From Anaerolineales bacterium (GTDB lineage Bacteria > Chloroflexota > Anaerolineae > Anaerolineales > Villigracilaceae), in contig JAGVAO010000061.1 in assembly GCA_020060235.1 (NCBI GenBank), forward strand, positions 1 to 64,000: a DNA stretch of 64,000 bases. The letters are read 5' to 3'. Below are positions 37,237 through 47,959 of the stretch, piece by piece. The notes under the pieces were generated by a model, which worked only from the letters and a program-made list of their open reading frames with translations, searched no databases and was not told the origin of the DNA. Each line of letters starts with the position of its first letter. The first letter of the stretch is position 1. The position numbers were made by a program, and so were the translations under genes.

Positions 37237-37274
37237 AAAACGGGATGATGGCAATTGGCGCATCATCCCGTTTT
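37237..37274 (+). terminator. Terminator aaaacgggatgatg...catcatcccgtttt
   Basis: Perfect inverted repeat plus T-rich tail. Confidence 0.8.
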
Positions 37275-37340
37275 CGTTTTGGGCTGGCGGGATAGTCATT
37301 GACTTTTGTCACAATCTTTTGCTCAGGGTCATATTTGATA

Positions 37341-37406
37341 TTGACAAACCAAATTTTATCAAGTAACATTGTTATCGATAACGTTATCGATAACATTCGT
37401 TATCGG
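37341..37406 (+). promoter_or_regulatory. Promoter TTGACA-17-TAACAT with tandem LacI-type operators (GTTATCGATAAC)x2 plus CGTTATCGG
   Basis: Two adjacent perfect 12-bp palindromes at 37371-37394, directly after the -10 of the sugar ABC operon. Confidence 0.85.
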
Positions 37407-37482
37407 CTGCCCATTCGTCAATCCCGGCAGGTGTGATGCCGAGAAAACACATTTATCCAAGGCAAGAAGAGAGGAAAAGAAA

Positions 37483-38568
37483 ATGAAGAAAAGTTTGACC
37501 CTCGTAATGTCGCTTTTGATGGTGCTGGCAATTGCCCTGAGCGCTTGCGCTCCGGCTGGCGGCTCCGCTGGCGGTGATGATGTCAAGACCGTCGGTATCT
37601 CGATGCCGACCAAGACCTCGACCCGCTGGATTTCTGACGGCGAAAGCATGGTGAAGGTTTTCGAAGAAATGGGTTACAAAACCGACCTGCAGTTTGCCGA
37701 CGACGACATCCCGAACCAGTTGGCCCAGATTGAGAACATGATTACCAAGGGCGCCGACGTCCTGGTGATTGCCGCCATCGACGGCAGCACCCTGACCGAC
37801 ACGCTCGCCAAGGCCAAGGAAGCCGGTGTGCTCGTTATCGCTTACGACCGCCTGCTGGTCAACTCGGCCAATGTTGATTACTACGCCACCTTCGACAACT
37901 TCGGCGTGGGCGTCATCATGGGCACCCAGATTGAAACCGGCCTCGACCTGAAGAACCAGCCCGGCCCCTTCAACATCGAACTGTTCGGCGGCTCGCCCGA
38001 CGACACCAACGCCTTCTACTTCTATGATGGCGCCATGTCGGTCCTGCAACCCTACATCGACAGCGGCAAACTGGTCGTACAGTCCGGTCAGACCGGCATG
38101 GACAAAGTCTCGACCCTGCGCTGGGACGGCATCGTTGCCCAGGCCCGCATGGAAAACCTGCTGAGCGCCTACTACACCGACAAGCGCGTTGACGCTGTCC
38201 TGTCCCCCTATGACGGCCTGAGCATCGGCATCATTTCGGCGCTCAAGAGCGTTGGCTACGGCACCGCCGACCAGCCCATGCCCGTCATCACCGGCCAGGA
38301 TGCTGAAGTTGCCTCCGTCAAAGCCATGATTGCCGGCGAGCAGACCTACACCGTCTTCAAGGACACCCGCGAACTGGCCAAGCAAACCGCCGCCATGGTC
38401 GATGCCGCCCTGAAAGGCCTGGAAGTGCCCATCAACGACACCAAGACCTACGACAACGGCGTCAAGATTGTGCCTTCGTACCTGCTGACCCCCTTCAGCG
38501 TTGACATCACCAACTACGAGAAGTACCTGGTTGAGAGCGGCTACTACACCGCTGACCAGCTCAAGTAA
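37483..38568 (+). CDS. Sugar ABC transporter substrate-binding lipoprotein (ChvE/multiple-monosaccharide type)
   Basis: Lipobox [59 protein letters not shown]. Confidence 0.92.
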   Translation: MKKSLTLVMSLLMVLAIALSACAPAGGSAGGDDVKTVGISMPTKTSTRWISDGESMVKVFEEMGYKTDLQFADDDIPNQLAQIENMITKGADVLVIAAIDGSTLTDTLAKAKEAGVLVIAYDRLLVNSANVDYYATFDNFGVGVIMGTQIETGLDLKNQPGPFNIELFGGSPDDTNAFYFYDGAMSVLQPYIDSGKLVVQSGQTGMDKVSTLRWDGIVAQARMENLLSAYYTDKRVDAVLSPYDGLSIGIISALKSVGYGTADQPMPVITGQDAEVASVKAMIAGEQTYTVFKDTRELAKQTAAMVDAALKGLEVPINDTKTYDNGVKIVPSYLLTPFSVDITNYEKYLVESGYYTADQLK

Positions 38569-38709
38569 TTTGGTTTGCAGGGGTGTGCAGGTATACAATT
38601 TGCCTGCACACCCTTTTTTTGTCGAGTGAATTGGCCAAATTCCATGTAGAATTGTAATCAAGCCGCAAGATAGAAGAAACCTGGCACAAATCTTAAGGGA
38701 AGAAGTCCT

Positions 38710-40233
38710 ATGTCAAATGTTATTTTAGAGATGCGTAACATCACAAAGACATTTCCGGGTGTCAAGGCGCTTGACAATGTAAACTTTAGCGTCAAACAGG
38801 GTGAGATTCATGCCCTGGTTGGCGAAAACGGGGCCGGGAAATCGACGCTCATGAAAGTGCTCAGCGGCGTTTATCCTTACGGCACTTATGACGGCGAAAT
38901 TTACTTCCAGGGGCAGGAATGTCGTTTCCGCGACATTGTCGAATCTGAAAAAGTTGGGCTGGTGATTATCCACCAGGAACTTGCACTTATTCCATTTCTT
39001 TCGATTGCAGAAAATTTATTCCTCGGCAATGAACGCGCCGAAAACGGAATTATCCATTGGAACGAAGCGATTTCCCAGACCCGCGACCTGCTCAAACGGG
39101 TCGGGCTGGACGAATCCCCCCAAACGCTGATTACCGACATCGGGGTGGGCAAACAACAACTGGTTGAAATTGCCAAGGCCCTGGCCAAAGAAGTCAAATT
39201 GCTCATCCTCGATGAGCCGACTGCATCGCTGAACGAAAGCGACAGCCAGAATTTGCTCAACCTGCTGCTCCAGTTCAAGGAGCACGGCATCTCCTCGATT
39301 TTGATTTCCCACAAACTAAGCGAAGTCTCGAAAGTTGCCGATTCAATCACCATCCTGCGCGACGGCGCAACCATCGAGACCATCGACTGCCACGTCGACC
39401 AGATTAGCGAAGACCGCATCATTCGCGGCATGGTCGGGCGCGACCTGACCCACCGCTTCCCGCCGCGCAACGCGGAAGTTGGCGATGTGATTTTTGAAGT
39501 GCGCGATTGGAATGTCTACCATCCCCTGCATGAAGACCGCAAGGTCAGCAACAATGTCAATATCTCCGTGCGCAAGGGCGAGGTGGTTGGCATCTCAGGC
39601 CTGATGGGTGCTGGCCGCACCGAACTGGCGATGAGCATCTTCGGGCATGCCTATGGAACGCGCATCAGCGGCAAGGCCCTCAAACACGGCAAGGAAATCG
39701 ATGTCAGCACCATCGACAAAGCCATTGCCAACGGCATCGCCTACGCCACCGAAGACCGTAAAAGTTACGGGCTGGTGCTGATTGAAACCATCAAGGACAA
39801 CATCACCATCGCCAACCTTGATGACGTCTCAAGCGGCGGGGTAATTAACGAACCGCGCGAAATCCAGGCAACTGTAGGCTACCGGGAAGCCCTGAACATC
39901 AAGTGTTCGAGCATCTTGCAAGAGACGGTCAACCTTTCAGGCGGCAACCAGCAAAAAGTAGTTCTGAGCAAGTGGCTGTTTGCCCACCCCGAAATCCTGA
40001 TTTTGGACGAGCCTACCCGGGGTATCGATGTCGGCGCAAAATACGAAATTTACACCATCATCAACCGCCTGGCTGAAGAAGGCAAGGGCATCATCCTGAT
40101 TTCTTCAGAGCTTCCTGAAATTTTGGGCGTGTGTGACCGCATCTACGTCATGCGCGACGGAAAAATTGTCGGCGAAATGGCATCGAGTGAAGCCTCGCAG
40201 GAAGCGATTATGAAGTGCATCATGACACAATAA
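38710..40233 (+). CDS. Sugar ABC transporter ATP-binding protein (two ABC domains, MmsA/GguA/XylG-like)
   Basis: [61 protein letters not shown]. Confidence 0.95.
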   Translation: MSNVILEMRNITKTFPGVKALDNVNFSVKQGEIHALVGENGAGKSTLMKVLSGVYPYGTYDGEIYFQGQECRFRDIVESEKVGLVIIHQELALIPFLSIAENLFLGNERAENGIIHWNEAISQTRDLLKRVGLDESPQTLITDIGVGKQQLVEIAKALAKEVKLLILDEPTASLNESDSQNLLNLLLQFKEHGISSILISHKLSEVSKVADSITILRDGATIETIDCHVDQISEDRIIRGMVGRDLTHRFPPRNAEVGDVIFEVRDWNVYHPLHEDRKVSNNVNISVRKGEVVGISGLMGAGRTELAMSIFGHAYGTRISGKALKHGKEIDVSTIDKAIANGIAYATEDRKSYGLVLIETIKDNITIANLDDVSSGGVINEPREIQATVGYREALNIKCSSILQETVNLSGGNQQKVVLSKWLFAHPEILILDEPTRGIDVGAKYEIYTIINRLAEEGKGIILISSELPEILGVCDRIYVMRDGKIVGEMASSEASQEAIMKCIMTQ

Positions 40234-40247
40234 GAGGTGAATGACGA

Positions 40248-41408
40248 ATGAAAACCCTTACTGCCCTTTTTAAGAGCAACATCCGCGAATATGGCATGTT
40301 GATTGCTCTGGTCGCCATCATGATTTTCTTCCAATTTGCTACCCAGGGAATCTTGATGCGGCCAATCAACATTACCAACCTTGTGCTACAAAACAGTTAC
40401 ATCATTGTCATGGCCCTGGGCATGTTGCTGATTATCGTTTCAGGCTGGATTGACCTTTCGGTCGGCTCTGTTGCGGCCTTCGTGGGCGCGATTGCGGCTG
40501 TCTTGATGGTCAAACTGGGTTTCCACTGGAGCCTGACAATGCTGCTGTGCCTGGTTGCAGGCGCGCTTGTGGGCGCCTGGCAGGGTTACTGGGTCGCTTA
40601 CGTCAAAATCCCGGCCTTCATTGTCACCCTGGCAGGCATGTTAATTTTCCGCGGCCTGACCCTGCTCATCCTGCAAGGCGAAGCGGTCGGCCCCTTTCCG
40701 GTTGAATTCCAGCGCTTGAGCACGGGTTTTATCCCCGACATTTTCAACTTTGAAGGTTTTCACATCACGACCATGCTGATAGCGGTCATCATGGTCGTCG
40801 GTCTGTTTGTCATGGACTATCGCGCCCGCCAAAACCAGCTGCGCTACGGCTTTGAAGTCACCCCCATGTACTTTTTCATCGCCAAGAACGCACTCATCTC
40901 CGGCGCGATTCTGGGCCTGTGTTATTTGATGGCCTCGTACAAGGGCCTGCCAAACGTGCTCATCGTCATGGCCGCCCTGATTGCGCTTTTCTCATTCGTG
41001 ACCAGCCAGACGGTCATCGGACGCCGCATTTACGCCATGGGCGGGAACGAGAAAGCGGCCCGGCTCTCGGGCGTCAACACCCCGCGCCTGCTCTTCCTGA
41101 CCTTCGTCAACATGGGCGTCCTGGCTGCCCTGGCCGGCATGATTGTGGCCGCCCGTCTCAACACTGCCACCCCCAAGGCCGGCGTCGGCTTTGAACTGGA
41201 TGTGATTGCGGCCTGCTTCATCGGCGGCGCATCGGCCAGCGGCGGCATCGGAACCATCATCGGCGCGGTGGTCGGCGCCTTCGTCATCGGCGTCATGAAC
41301 AACGGCATGTCCATCATGGGCATTGGCATCGACTGGCAGCAGGCAATCAAGGGCTTTGTGCTCCTGATGGCCGTTTTCTTCGATGTGTATAACAAGAACA
41401 AGGGCTAA
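40248..41408 (+). CDS. Sugar ABC transporter permease (MmsB/GguB/XylH-like)
   Basis: LGMLLIIVSGWIDLSVGSVAAFVGA, GIGWQQ-like C-terminus IGIDWQQAIKGFVLLMAVFFDVYNK. Confidence 0.93.
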   Translation: MKTLTALFKSNIREYGMLIALVAIMIFFQFATQGILMRPINITNLVLQNSYIIVMALGMLLIIVSGWIDLSVGSVAAFVGAIAAVLMVKLGFHWSLTMLLCLVAGALVGAWQGYWVAYVKIPAFIVTLAGMLIFRGLTLLILQGEAVGPFPVEFQRLSTGFIPDIFNFEGFHITTMLIAVIMVVGLFVMDYRARQNQLRYGFEVTPMYFFIAKNALISGAILGLCYLMASYKGLPNVLIVMAALIALFSFVTSQTVIGRRIYAMGGNEKAARLSGVNTPRLLFLTFVNMGVLAALAGMIVAARLNTATPKAGVGFELDVIAACFIGGASASGGIGTIIGAVVGAFVIGVMNNGMSIMGIGIDWQQAIKGFVLLMAVFFDVYNKNKG

Positions 41409-41465
41409 AGCCGGGGTTTAGGCAAAAAATTCCGGCTCGCAAACAACTTGTTTCCTCCTTCAAGC

Positions 41466-41494
41466 GACAGCCCCCGCCTAATGCGGGGGCTGTC
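41466..41494. terminator. Hairpin gacagcccccgc-ctaat-gcgggggctgtc
   Basis: 12-bp perfect stem between convergent genes. Confidence 0.8.
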
Positions 41495-41518
41495 CAGGTT
41501 TATTCGGCGGGCTGTTGG

Positions 41519-42541
41519 TTACGGGGTACTGTTGCGAAGCACCAACTGCGTTTGCAGGGTGACGACCCTCTCAGTTTGTTCCTGGCCTTCAATTTGGGCC
41601 AGCAGGGTCTTGACGGCTAAAATTCCCGCTTCACGCAATGGATGGGTAACTGTGGTCAGCGACGGGCTAAAATAGGCCGATTCGGTCAGGTCGTCGAACC
41701 CGACCACGGCCAGGTCTTCAGGCACGCGGATGCCATTGGCGTGGCAATAATGCAGCACGCCCAGCGCCATCTGGTCGTTGCTCGCAAAAACCGCGTTCAT
41801 TTGCGGATATTTTTGGATAAGTTCGGCAAAAGCGGCCTCCCCGCTGGCCGAAGACCAGTTACCCTGCGACCATTTCTTCGCGCCCGCATCCACCCCGACG
41901 TTGGCCAGGGCATCCTCCCAGCCTTGCCTGCGCTGGCGGGCCTCCAGCCAATCCAACGGGCCGGTAATCAAGCCGATATGCCGCCTTCCAACCGAGAGCA
42001 GATATTCGACCGCCTTGCGCGCCCCGCCGTAATTATCAACGCAAACGCTGGCATAGTTCGGATTGGGCTGGCTCTTCAGGAATACAATCGGAGGACAAAA
42101 CGAGGGCAACTGCGATTGCACCACTTTGACGTTCTCGTTAACATCCGGCGCGGCATAGACAATGCCCTCCACATGGCTGGCAATCAACGTCTCGATGACC
42201 GGCACAATGTTGGGCGTATTAAAACGCGGCAACTCTTTAACCAGCAGCGAGTAACTTGCTTCTTCGCAGGCTTCATTGATGCCGTTCAAGGTTTGCGACA
42301 CGCCCACATAACGCAGCCCGGCAATGATTACCCCCAGCGTATAACTACGCTGCTGCACCAGGCTGCGCGCCAGCGCGGATGGGCGGTAGCCCATTTCGGC
42401 AATCGCATTTTCGACCAGTTCGCGCGTCTCCGGCGAAACATCGGGGCGTTTGTTGATAACCCGCGAAATGGTCTGGGTCGAGACGTTACAGATGCGCGCA
42501 ATGTCTTTGATGGTCACTTTTTGAATGCGTTGTTTTGCCAT
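41519..42541 (-). CDS. LacI family transcriptional regulator
   Basis: VTIKDIARICNVSTQTISRVINKRPDVSPETRELV; periplasmic-binding-like effector domain. Confidence 0.95.
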   Translation of the reverse strand: MAKQRIQKVTIKDIARICNVSTQTISRVINKRPDVSPETRELVENAIAEMGYRPSALARSLVQQRSYTLGVIIAGLRYVGVSQTLNGINEACEEASYSLLVKELPRFNTPNIVPVIETLIASHVEGIVYAAPDVNENVKVVQSQLPSFCPPIVFLKSQPNPNYASVCVDNYGGARKAVEYLLSVGRRHIGLITGPLDWLEARQRRQGWEDALANVGVDAGAKKWSQGNWSSASGEAAFAELIQKYPQMNAVFASNDQMALGVLHYCHANGIRVPEDLAVVGFDDLTESAYFSPSLTTVTHPLREAGILAVKTLLAQIEGQEQTERVVTLQTQLVLRNSTP

Positions 42542-42569
42542 AATCCTGTTCCCGGGAATCTTTTTTAAC

Positions 42570-42632
42570 TTGTAATTTCTATTATACCTTTGTTATAATA
42601 ATATGTGAACGATAACGGTAACGATAACATAT
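42570..42632. promoter_or_regulatory. Divergent promoter/operator region (operator AACGATAACGGTAACGATAAC)
   Basis: Operator 42608-42628. -10 TATAAT on + at 42594-42599. Minus-strand TTCACA-17-TATAAT for lacI. Confidence 0.75.
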
Positions 42633-42671
42633 ACCAAATCTTTATTCCCTGCCCTTTTCAGGAAACCCGCC

Positions 42672-43136
42672 ATGGAAACCACACTAAGCCAGTTATTGCA
42701 GGAAGAATCTGAATTGCAGTTTGCGCAATTCAACGAACAAACCGCCTGGCAACTTGGCAGCCTGCTGGTAGCGCGGGCAACGGCGCAGGGTTTGCCTGTG
42801 ACCATTGACATCATGCGCGGCGAACAGCAGCTCTTTCACGCCGCCCTCCCCGGCGCCGCCGCTGACAACGACGAGTGGATTAAGCGCAAGGTGCGCGTGG
42901 TCTATCGCTTCGGGCACAGTTCGTTTTATATGGGACAAAAACTGAAAGAACAAGGCAAAACAATCGAAGAAGCGTATCTCATCCCCGAAAGCCTGTTTGC
43001 CGCTCACGGCGGCTGCTTCCCCGTCATCGTGCGCGGTACAGGTGTCGTAGGGGCGGTCACGGTTTCCGGCTTGCCGCAAGAAGATGACCACAAGATGGTC
43101 ACGCAAGTCATCCGTGAATTTTTGGCAAAGGAGTAA
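42672..43136 (+). CDS. UPF0303 / heme-degrading-domain (GlcG/HbpS-like) protein
   Basis: Recalled family pattern: LVARATAQGLPVTIDIMRGEQQLFHAALPGAAADNDEWIKRKVRVVYRFGHSSFYMG. Confidence 0.8.
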   Translation: METTLSQLLQEESELQFAQFNEQTAWQLGSLLVARATAQGLPVTIDIMRGEQQLFHAALPGAAADNDEWIKRKVRVVYRFGHSSFYMGQKLKEQGKTIEEAYLIPESLFAAHGGCFPVIVRGTGVVGAVTVSGLPQEDDHKMVTQVIREFLAKE

Positions 43137-43138
43137 CC

Positions 43139-44305
43139 ATGCAACTTAACCCTGTCATTGCCCTGCTTGGGCGTCGTTTGCGCCTGGCCGTCATCGGCGG
43201 AGGCCCTGGCTCGTTTATCGGCGCAATGCACCGTCAGGCCGCCCGGCTGGATGACCGCTACGAAATTGTCACCGGCATGCTATCGTCGAATCCCGAAAAA
43301 GCCCTCCAGGCGGGAAAAGAACTCGGCTTCGCACCCGACCGCCTGTATACCGATGTAAAAGCCTTGCTCGACGCTGAATCCGCCCGGCCTGACGGCGTCG
43401 ATGCGGTCGCCATCATGACCCCCAACGACAGCCACTTCGACTATTCCATGTGGGCATTGGAGCGCGGCATCGATGTCATCTGCGACAAGCCGATGACCAA
43501 CACCCTGGTCGAAGCCGAAGCCCTGCACGCCAAAGTGCAGCAAACCGGCCTGGTCTTTTGCCTGACCCACAACTACACCGGCTACCCGATGGTGCGCCAG
43601 GCGCGCGCCATGGTCGCGGACGGTCAACTGGGCACGATTCGCCTCGTGCAGGTCGAGTACGTCCAGGGCGGCAAAGCGGATGAAGAAAAAGTCTTCTCTC
43701 CCGACAACTGGAAATTCGACCCCGTGCGCGGCGGCCCCTCGCGCGTCATGGGCGACATCGGCACCCACGCCCACAACCTGACCCGCTTCATCACAGGCCT
43801 CGAAGTGGACGAAGTCGCCGCCGAAATCGGCGCAATCGTGCCGGGCCGCCCAATCCACGACTATGCCGGGGCGCTGCTGCGCTTCGACAACGGCGCGCGC
43901 GGCAATTTCTGGGTCACGCAGGCTGCGGCGGGAGTCGAAAACTGCCTGCGCATCCGCGTCAGCGGCACGAAGGGCAGCCTCGAATGGATGCAGGAATTTC
44001 CGCAGGCGCTGACCTTCAAGCCCCTGCGCGGCCCATCCGAAAACCGCACCCCCAACGGGCCCGGTACGCTCCCGCTCGCGGCGCGCGTCACCCGCCTCGT
44101 CGCCGGACACCCCGAAGGTTTCCCCGACGCCTTTGCCAACCTTTACTCCGACGCCGCCGAAGCCATCGCCGCCCGCCGCGCCGGAACCCAGCCCGACCCG
44201 CTCGCCCTGCACTTCCCCAACTCACAAGACGGCCTGCTGGGTGTGCGCTTTGTGGATGCGGTCATCCAATCCAGCAATTCCAACGGCGCGTGGGTCAAAT
44301 GCTAA
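43139..44305 (+). CDS. Gfo/Idh/MocA family oxidoreductase
   Basis: LRLAVIGGGPGSFIGAMHRQAARLD, DAVAIMTPNDSHFDYSMWALERGIDVICDKPMTNTLVEAEAL. Confidence 0.93.
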   Translation: MQLNPVIALLGRRLRLAVIGGGPGSFIGAMHRQAARLDDRYEIVTGMLSSNPEKALQAGKELGFAPDRLYTDVKALLDAESARPDGVDAVAIMTPNDSHFDYSMWALERGIDVICDKPMTNTLVEAEALHAKVQQTGLVFCLTHNYTGYPMVRQARAMVADGQLGTIRLVQVEYVQGGKADEEKVFSPDNWKFDPVRGGPSRVMGDIGTHAHNLTRFITGLEVDEVAAEIGAIVPGRPIHDYAGALLRFDNGARGNFWVTQAAAGVENCLRIRVSGTKGSLEWMQEFPQALTFKPLRGPSENRTPNGPGTLPLAARVTRLVAGHPEGFPDAFANLYSDAAEAIAARRAGTQPDPLALHFPNSQDGLLGVRFVDAVIQSSNSNGAWVKC

Positions 44306-44311
44306 AAGCAA

Positions 44312-44380
44312 ACCGCCAAGAAACCAAGGAGCCAAGACGCCAAAAACAAAAAAATTCTGGCGACTTGGCCCCTTGGCGGT
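44312..44380. repeat. NNNCCAAG octad array with inverted end (ACCGCCAAG ... CTTGGCGGT)
   Basis: ccgccaag aaaccaag gagccaag acgccaaa ... cttggccccttggcggt. Confidence 0.85.
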
Positions 44381-44394
44381 AAAAGGATTTTTCC

Positions 44395-45387
44395 ATGACC
44401 GAACCCGCCCTCATCCTCGTTACCGGCGCGACCGGCAAAGTGGGACAAAACTTCATTGCCCGCCTGCTGGCTGACCCGGCTTTCGACCACTTCAGCGTGC
44501 GCGCCCTGTGCCATAAGCGCGCCTTCCCGGCTCACCCGCGGGTCGAGAGCGTTTTCGGCTCCATCGAACACCGCGACGTTGTCGAAACCGCCATGCAGGG
44601 CGTTAGCCATGTTTTACACCTCGCCACAGTCAAAGAAACGCCCGAACAAATCATGGATGTGGCCGTCAAGGGACTATTCTGGCTACTCGAAGCCTGCCGC
44701 ACCAGCCCGACCTTCCGCCAGTTCATCATGGTCGGCGGCGATGCGGGTATGGGGCATTTCGTCTATCCCCACCCCATCCCCGTCACCGAAACCCAGAAAC
44801 ACTCGGCCTACCCTGGCTGTTACGCCCTCTCCAAAGTGCTCGAAGAAGTCATGCTTGAGCAGTATTACATTCAATACGACCTGAACGGCTGCTGCCTGCG
44901 CGCGCCCTGGATTATGGAAAAGGACGATTTCAAATTCCAACTCTCGTTTGGCGAGGACGTTTTTGGCGGCCCCCGCTGGCGGGATTTGGTCGACGCCGAA
45001 GCGGCGGATGCCTACATCCGGGCCGGGGCCATACCGGTCATGCTCGACCCGGCGCTGGCTCCCGTTAAACGGAATTTTGTCCACGTCCATGATTTAGCCA
45101 GCGCCATCCTGGCCGCCCTCAACCACCCCAAAGCCCGCCAGCAACTCTTCAACATCTGCATGGACGAACCGGTCGATTACGGCGCAATGGGCGCTTACCT
45201 GCACGAAACGCGCGGTTTGCCCCTCGTCGAAATCCAGACCAAATACCACTCCACCTGGCTCGACAACACCAAAGCCAAATTCCTGCTCGGCTGGCGTCCC
45301 GAATACGACCTGAAGCGGATGATTGACGAGGCTTTCGACTACGTCCGCGCAGGCGACGACCCACGCAAAATCTGGTATCCGGGATAA
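44395..45387 (+). CDS. NAD-dependent epimerase/dehydratase (extended SDR)
   Basis: LVTGATGKVGQNFIARLL, YALSKVLEEVML (YxxxK). Confidence 0.9.
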   Translation: MTEPALILVTGATGKVGQNFIARLLADPAFDHFSVRALCHKRAFPAHPRVESVFGSIEHRDVVETAMQGVSHVLHLATVKETPEQIMDVAVKGLFWLLEACRTSPTFRQFIMVGGDAGMGHFVYPHPIPVTETQKHSAYPGCYALSKVLEEVMLEQYYIQYDLNGCCLRAPWIMEKDDFKFQLSFGEDVFGGPRWRDLVDAEAADAYIRAGAIPVMLDPALAPVKRNFVHVHDLASAILAALNHPKARQQLFNICMDEPVDYGAMGAYLHETRGLPLVEIQTKYHSTWLDNTKAKFLLGWRPEYDLKRMIDEAFDYVRAGDDPRKIWYPG

Positions 45388-45456
45388 GACTGAGGGAAGA
45401 CCGAAGACGGAGGGCAAATGGAAACCCTCGGTCGTCCGTCAACCGTCCTCCGTCCC
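45388..45456. repeat. GAAGACGGAGG / CCGTCNN convergent short-word array
   Basis: ggaagac cgaagac ggagggc ... tcggtcg tccgtca accgtcc tccgtcc. Confidence 0.75.
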
Positions 45457-45471
45457 AAAAAGGAGATGAAC

Positions 45472-47076
45472 ATGAACCAAATCGACATCCAATACGCCAT
45501 CACCAGCGGGAAAACCACCCTGGGCATCGAACTCGGCTCGACACGCATCAAAGCGGTGCTGATTGCTGAAAACCATGTCCCCATCGCCTCCGGCAGCCAT
45601 GAGTGGGAAAACCTTTACGAAAACGGTGTCTGGACTTACCACCTGGGGGATGTCTGGGCGGGCTTGCAGGATGCCTTCCGCAGCCTGCGGGCCGATGTCA
45701 AAACCCGGTACGGCGTCCCGCTCCAAACCACCGGCGCAATCGGGTTCAGCGCCATGATGCATGGCTACATGGCCTTCGACAAGAATGGCGGCCTGCTAGT
45801 CCCCTTCCGCACCTGGCGCAACACCATCACCGGCCAGGCCGCCGAACAACTGACGCAATTATTCCAATTCAACATCCCGCAGCGCTGGAGCATCGCCCAT
45901 CTGTGCCAGGCCATCCTGAATGGCGAAACGCACATCAACGAAATTGACCACCTGACCACCCTGGCGGGCTATGTCCACTGGAAATTGACCGGCCAGAAAG
46001 TGCTTGGCGTGGGCGAGGCTTCGGGCATGTTCCCGATTGATAGTGCCACCAATGACTGGGACAAAGACAGGCTGGCCCTGTTTAACGCACAACTCGCGGA
46101 AAAGAACATCGCCTGGAAACTCGAAGACATCCTGCCAAAAGTCCTCGTTGCGGGTGAAAACGCCGGGACGCTGACCGCCGAAGGCGCGCAACTGCTCGAC
46201 CCGGTTGGCGAACTCAAAGCCGGGATTTCGCTCTGCCCCCCCGAGGGCGACGCCGGAACCGGCATGGTCGCCACCAACAGCGTCGCGGCTCGCACCGGCA
46301 ACGTCTCGGCTGGCACCTCGGTTTTCGCCATGATTGTGCTCGAAAAACCGCTTTCCAGGCTTTATCCCGAAATCGACATGGTCACCACCCCGACCGGCAA
46401 ACCGGTGGCGATGGTTCATTCCAACAACTGCACTTCCGACCTGAACGCCTGGGTGGGCCTGTTTGAAGAATTTACCCACGCCCTGGGGATGGAAGTCAGC
46501 CAGTCCACACTGTTCGAGACGCTCTACCAGCAGGCCCTCAAAGCCGACGCCGACGCGGGCGGGCTGCTGGCCTACAACTATGTATCGGGCGAGCACCTGA
46601 CCTACTTCGAGGAGGGCCGTCCGCTCTTTGTCCGCACGCCCGAAAGCCGCTTTACGCTGGCAAACTTCATGCGCGCGCACCTGTTCTCCTCGCTCGGCGC
46701 GCTGAAAATCGGCATGGACATTCTCTTCGAGCAGGAAAAAGTTGGACTCGACCAGATTCTCGGTCATGGCGGCTTTTTCAAGACGCCCCAAGTCGGCCAG
46801 AAGATGATGGCGGCAGCGCTGAACGTTCCCGTCTCGGTTATGTCCACCGCCGGGGAGGGCGGCGCGTGGGGCATGGCCCTGCTGGCCGCGTACCTGCTGA
46901 ACAAATCGGGCGGCGAATCTCTCGAAGCCTATCTCAACGAAAAAGTCTTTGCCGCTGAAAACCCCCTGACCATCGCCCCCGACGCTAATGATGTAGCCGG
47001 GTTTGCGGCCTTTATGGAACGCTACAAGCACGGCCTGGCGATAGAACGGGCGGCGGTGGAAGGGCTGAAAGCGTAA
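45472..47076 (+). CDS. FGGY-family carbohydrate kinase (ribulokinase-type role inferred from context)
   Basis: [65 protein letters not shown]. Confidence 0.85.
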   Translation: MNQIDIQYAITSGKTTLGIELGSTRIKAVLIAENHVPIASGSHEWENLYENGVWTYHLGDVWAGLQDAFRSLRADVKTRYGVPLQTTGAIGFSAMMHGYMAFDKNGGLLVPFRTWRNTITGQAAEQLTQLFQFNIPQRWSIAHLCQAILNGETHINEIDHLTTLAGYVHWKLTGQKVLGVGEASGMFPIDSATNDWDKDRLALFNAQLAEKNIAWKLEDILPKVLVAGENAGTLTAEGAQLLDPVGELKAGISLCPPEGDAGTGMVATNSVAARTGNVSAGTSVFAMIVLEKPLSRLYPEIDMVTTPTGKPVAMVHSNNCTSDLNAWVGLFEEFTHALGMEVSQSTLFETLYQQALKADADAGGLLAYNYVSGEHLTYFEEGRPLFVRTPESRFTLANFMRAHLFSSLGALKIGMDILFEQEKVGLDQILGHGGFFKTPQVGQKMMAAALNVPVSVMSTAGEGGAWGMALLAAYLLNKSGGESLEAYLNEKVFAAENPLTIAPDANDVAGFAAFMERYKHGLAIERAAVEGLKA

Positions 47077-47133
47077 TTCGATAATTCGATACTCGAATAA
47101 AGAATTATCGAATTATCAAGTTATCGACTATCG
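47075..47133. repeat. ATTCGATA / AATTATCG convergent octad array
   Basis: attcgata attcgata ctcgaata aag aattatcg aattatca agttatcg actatcg. Confidence 0.85.
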
Positions 47134-47149
47134 CACTCCCGGAGAACCC

Positions 47150-47839
47150 ATGCTCGAACAACTCAAAGAACAAGTCTTTCTCGCCAACCTGCAACTCCCT
47201 AAACACGGCCTGGTCACGTTCACCTGGGGCAACGTCTCAGGGATTGACCGGGCCAAGGGATTGGTGGTCATCAAACCTTCGGGCGTTTCTTATGAGACGA
47301 TGAAAGCCGCCGATATGGTGGTGGTCGATTTGGCAAGCGGCAAGGTGGTGGAAGGTTCACTCAAGCCATCCTCCGATACCCCCACCCATCTCGAACTGTA
47401 TAAAGCCTTCCCCAACCTCGGCGGGATTGTGCATACCCATAGCCGCTGGGCGACCAGTTTTGCCCAGGCCGGGCGCGGAATCACGCCGCTTGGCACGACC
47501 CACGCCGATTATTTCTACGGCGAGATTCCCTGCACGCGCAAGATGACAACGGCTGAAATTCAGGGCGAATACGAAAAGGAAACCGGCGCGGTGATTATCG
47601 AGACCTTCCAGGACAAAGACCCCGATGCCATTCCTGCGGTGCTGGTGTACAGTCACGGCCCGTTTGCCTGGGGCAAAAGCCCGGACGACGCCGTCCACAA
47701 CGCGGTCGTGCTGGAGGAAGTCGCATTTATGAACTTCCACGCCCTGGCGCTCACGCCCGGCCTGCCACCGATGCAGCAGGAATTGCTCGATAAGCACTAT
47801 TTGCGCAAGCATGGCAAAAATGCCTATTATGGACAGTAA
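47150..47839 (+). CDS. araD: L-ribulose-5-phosphate 4-epimerase
   Basis: [82 protein letters not shown]. Confidence 0.93.
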   Translation: MLEQLKEQVFLANLQLPKHGLVTFTWGNVSGIDRAKGLVVIKPSGVSYETMKAADMVVVDLASGKVVEGSLKPSSDTPTHLELYKAFPNLGGIVHTHSRWATSFAQAGRGITPLGTTHADYFYGEIPCTRKMTTAEIQGEYEKETGAVIIETFQDKDPDAIPAVLVYSHGPFAWGKSPDDAVHNAVVLEEVAFMNFHALALTPGLPPMQQELLDKHYLRKHGKNAYYGQ

Positions 47840-47846
47840 TCCAAAA

Positions 47847-47937
47847 ACCCGTACACGGATTTACGGATAAACACGGATAGAGCATTAAAACTTTAAAAAA
47901 TCCGTGTTCATCCGTGTAATCCGTCAAATCCGTGTCC
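47847..47937. repeat. CACGGATTTA / ATCCGTGTT convergent short-word array
   Basis: cgtacacggatttacggataaacacggatag ... atccgtgttcatccgtgtaatccgtcaaatccgtgtcc. Confidence 0.88.
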
Positions 47938-47959
47938 CAAAAGAAAAAGGAGACCCTCA

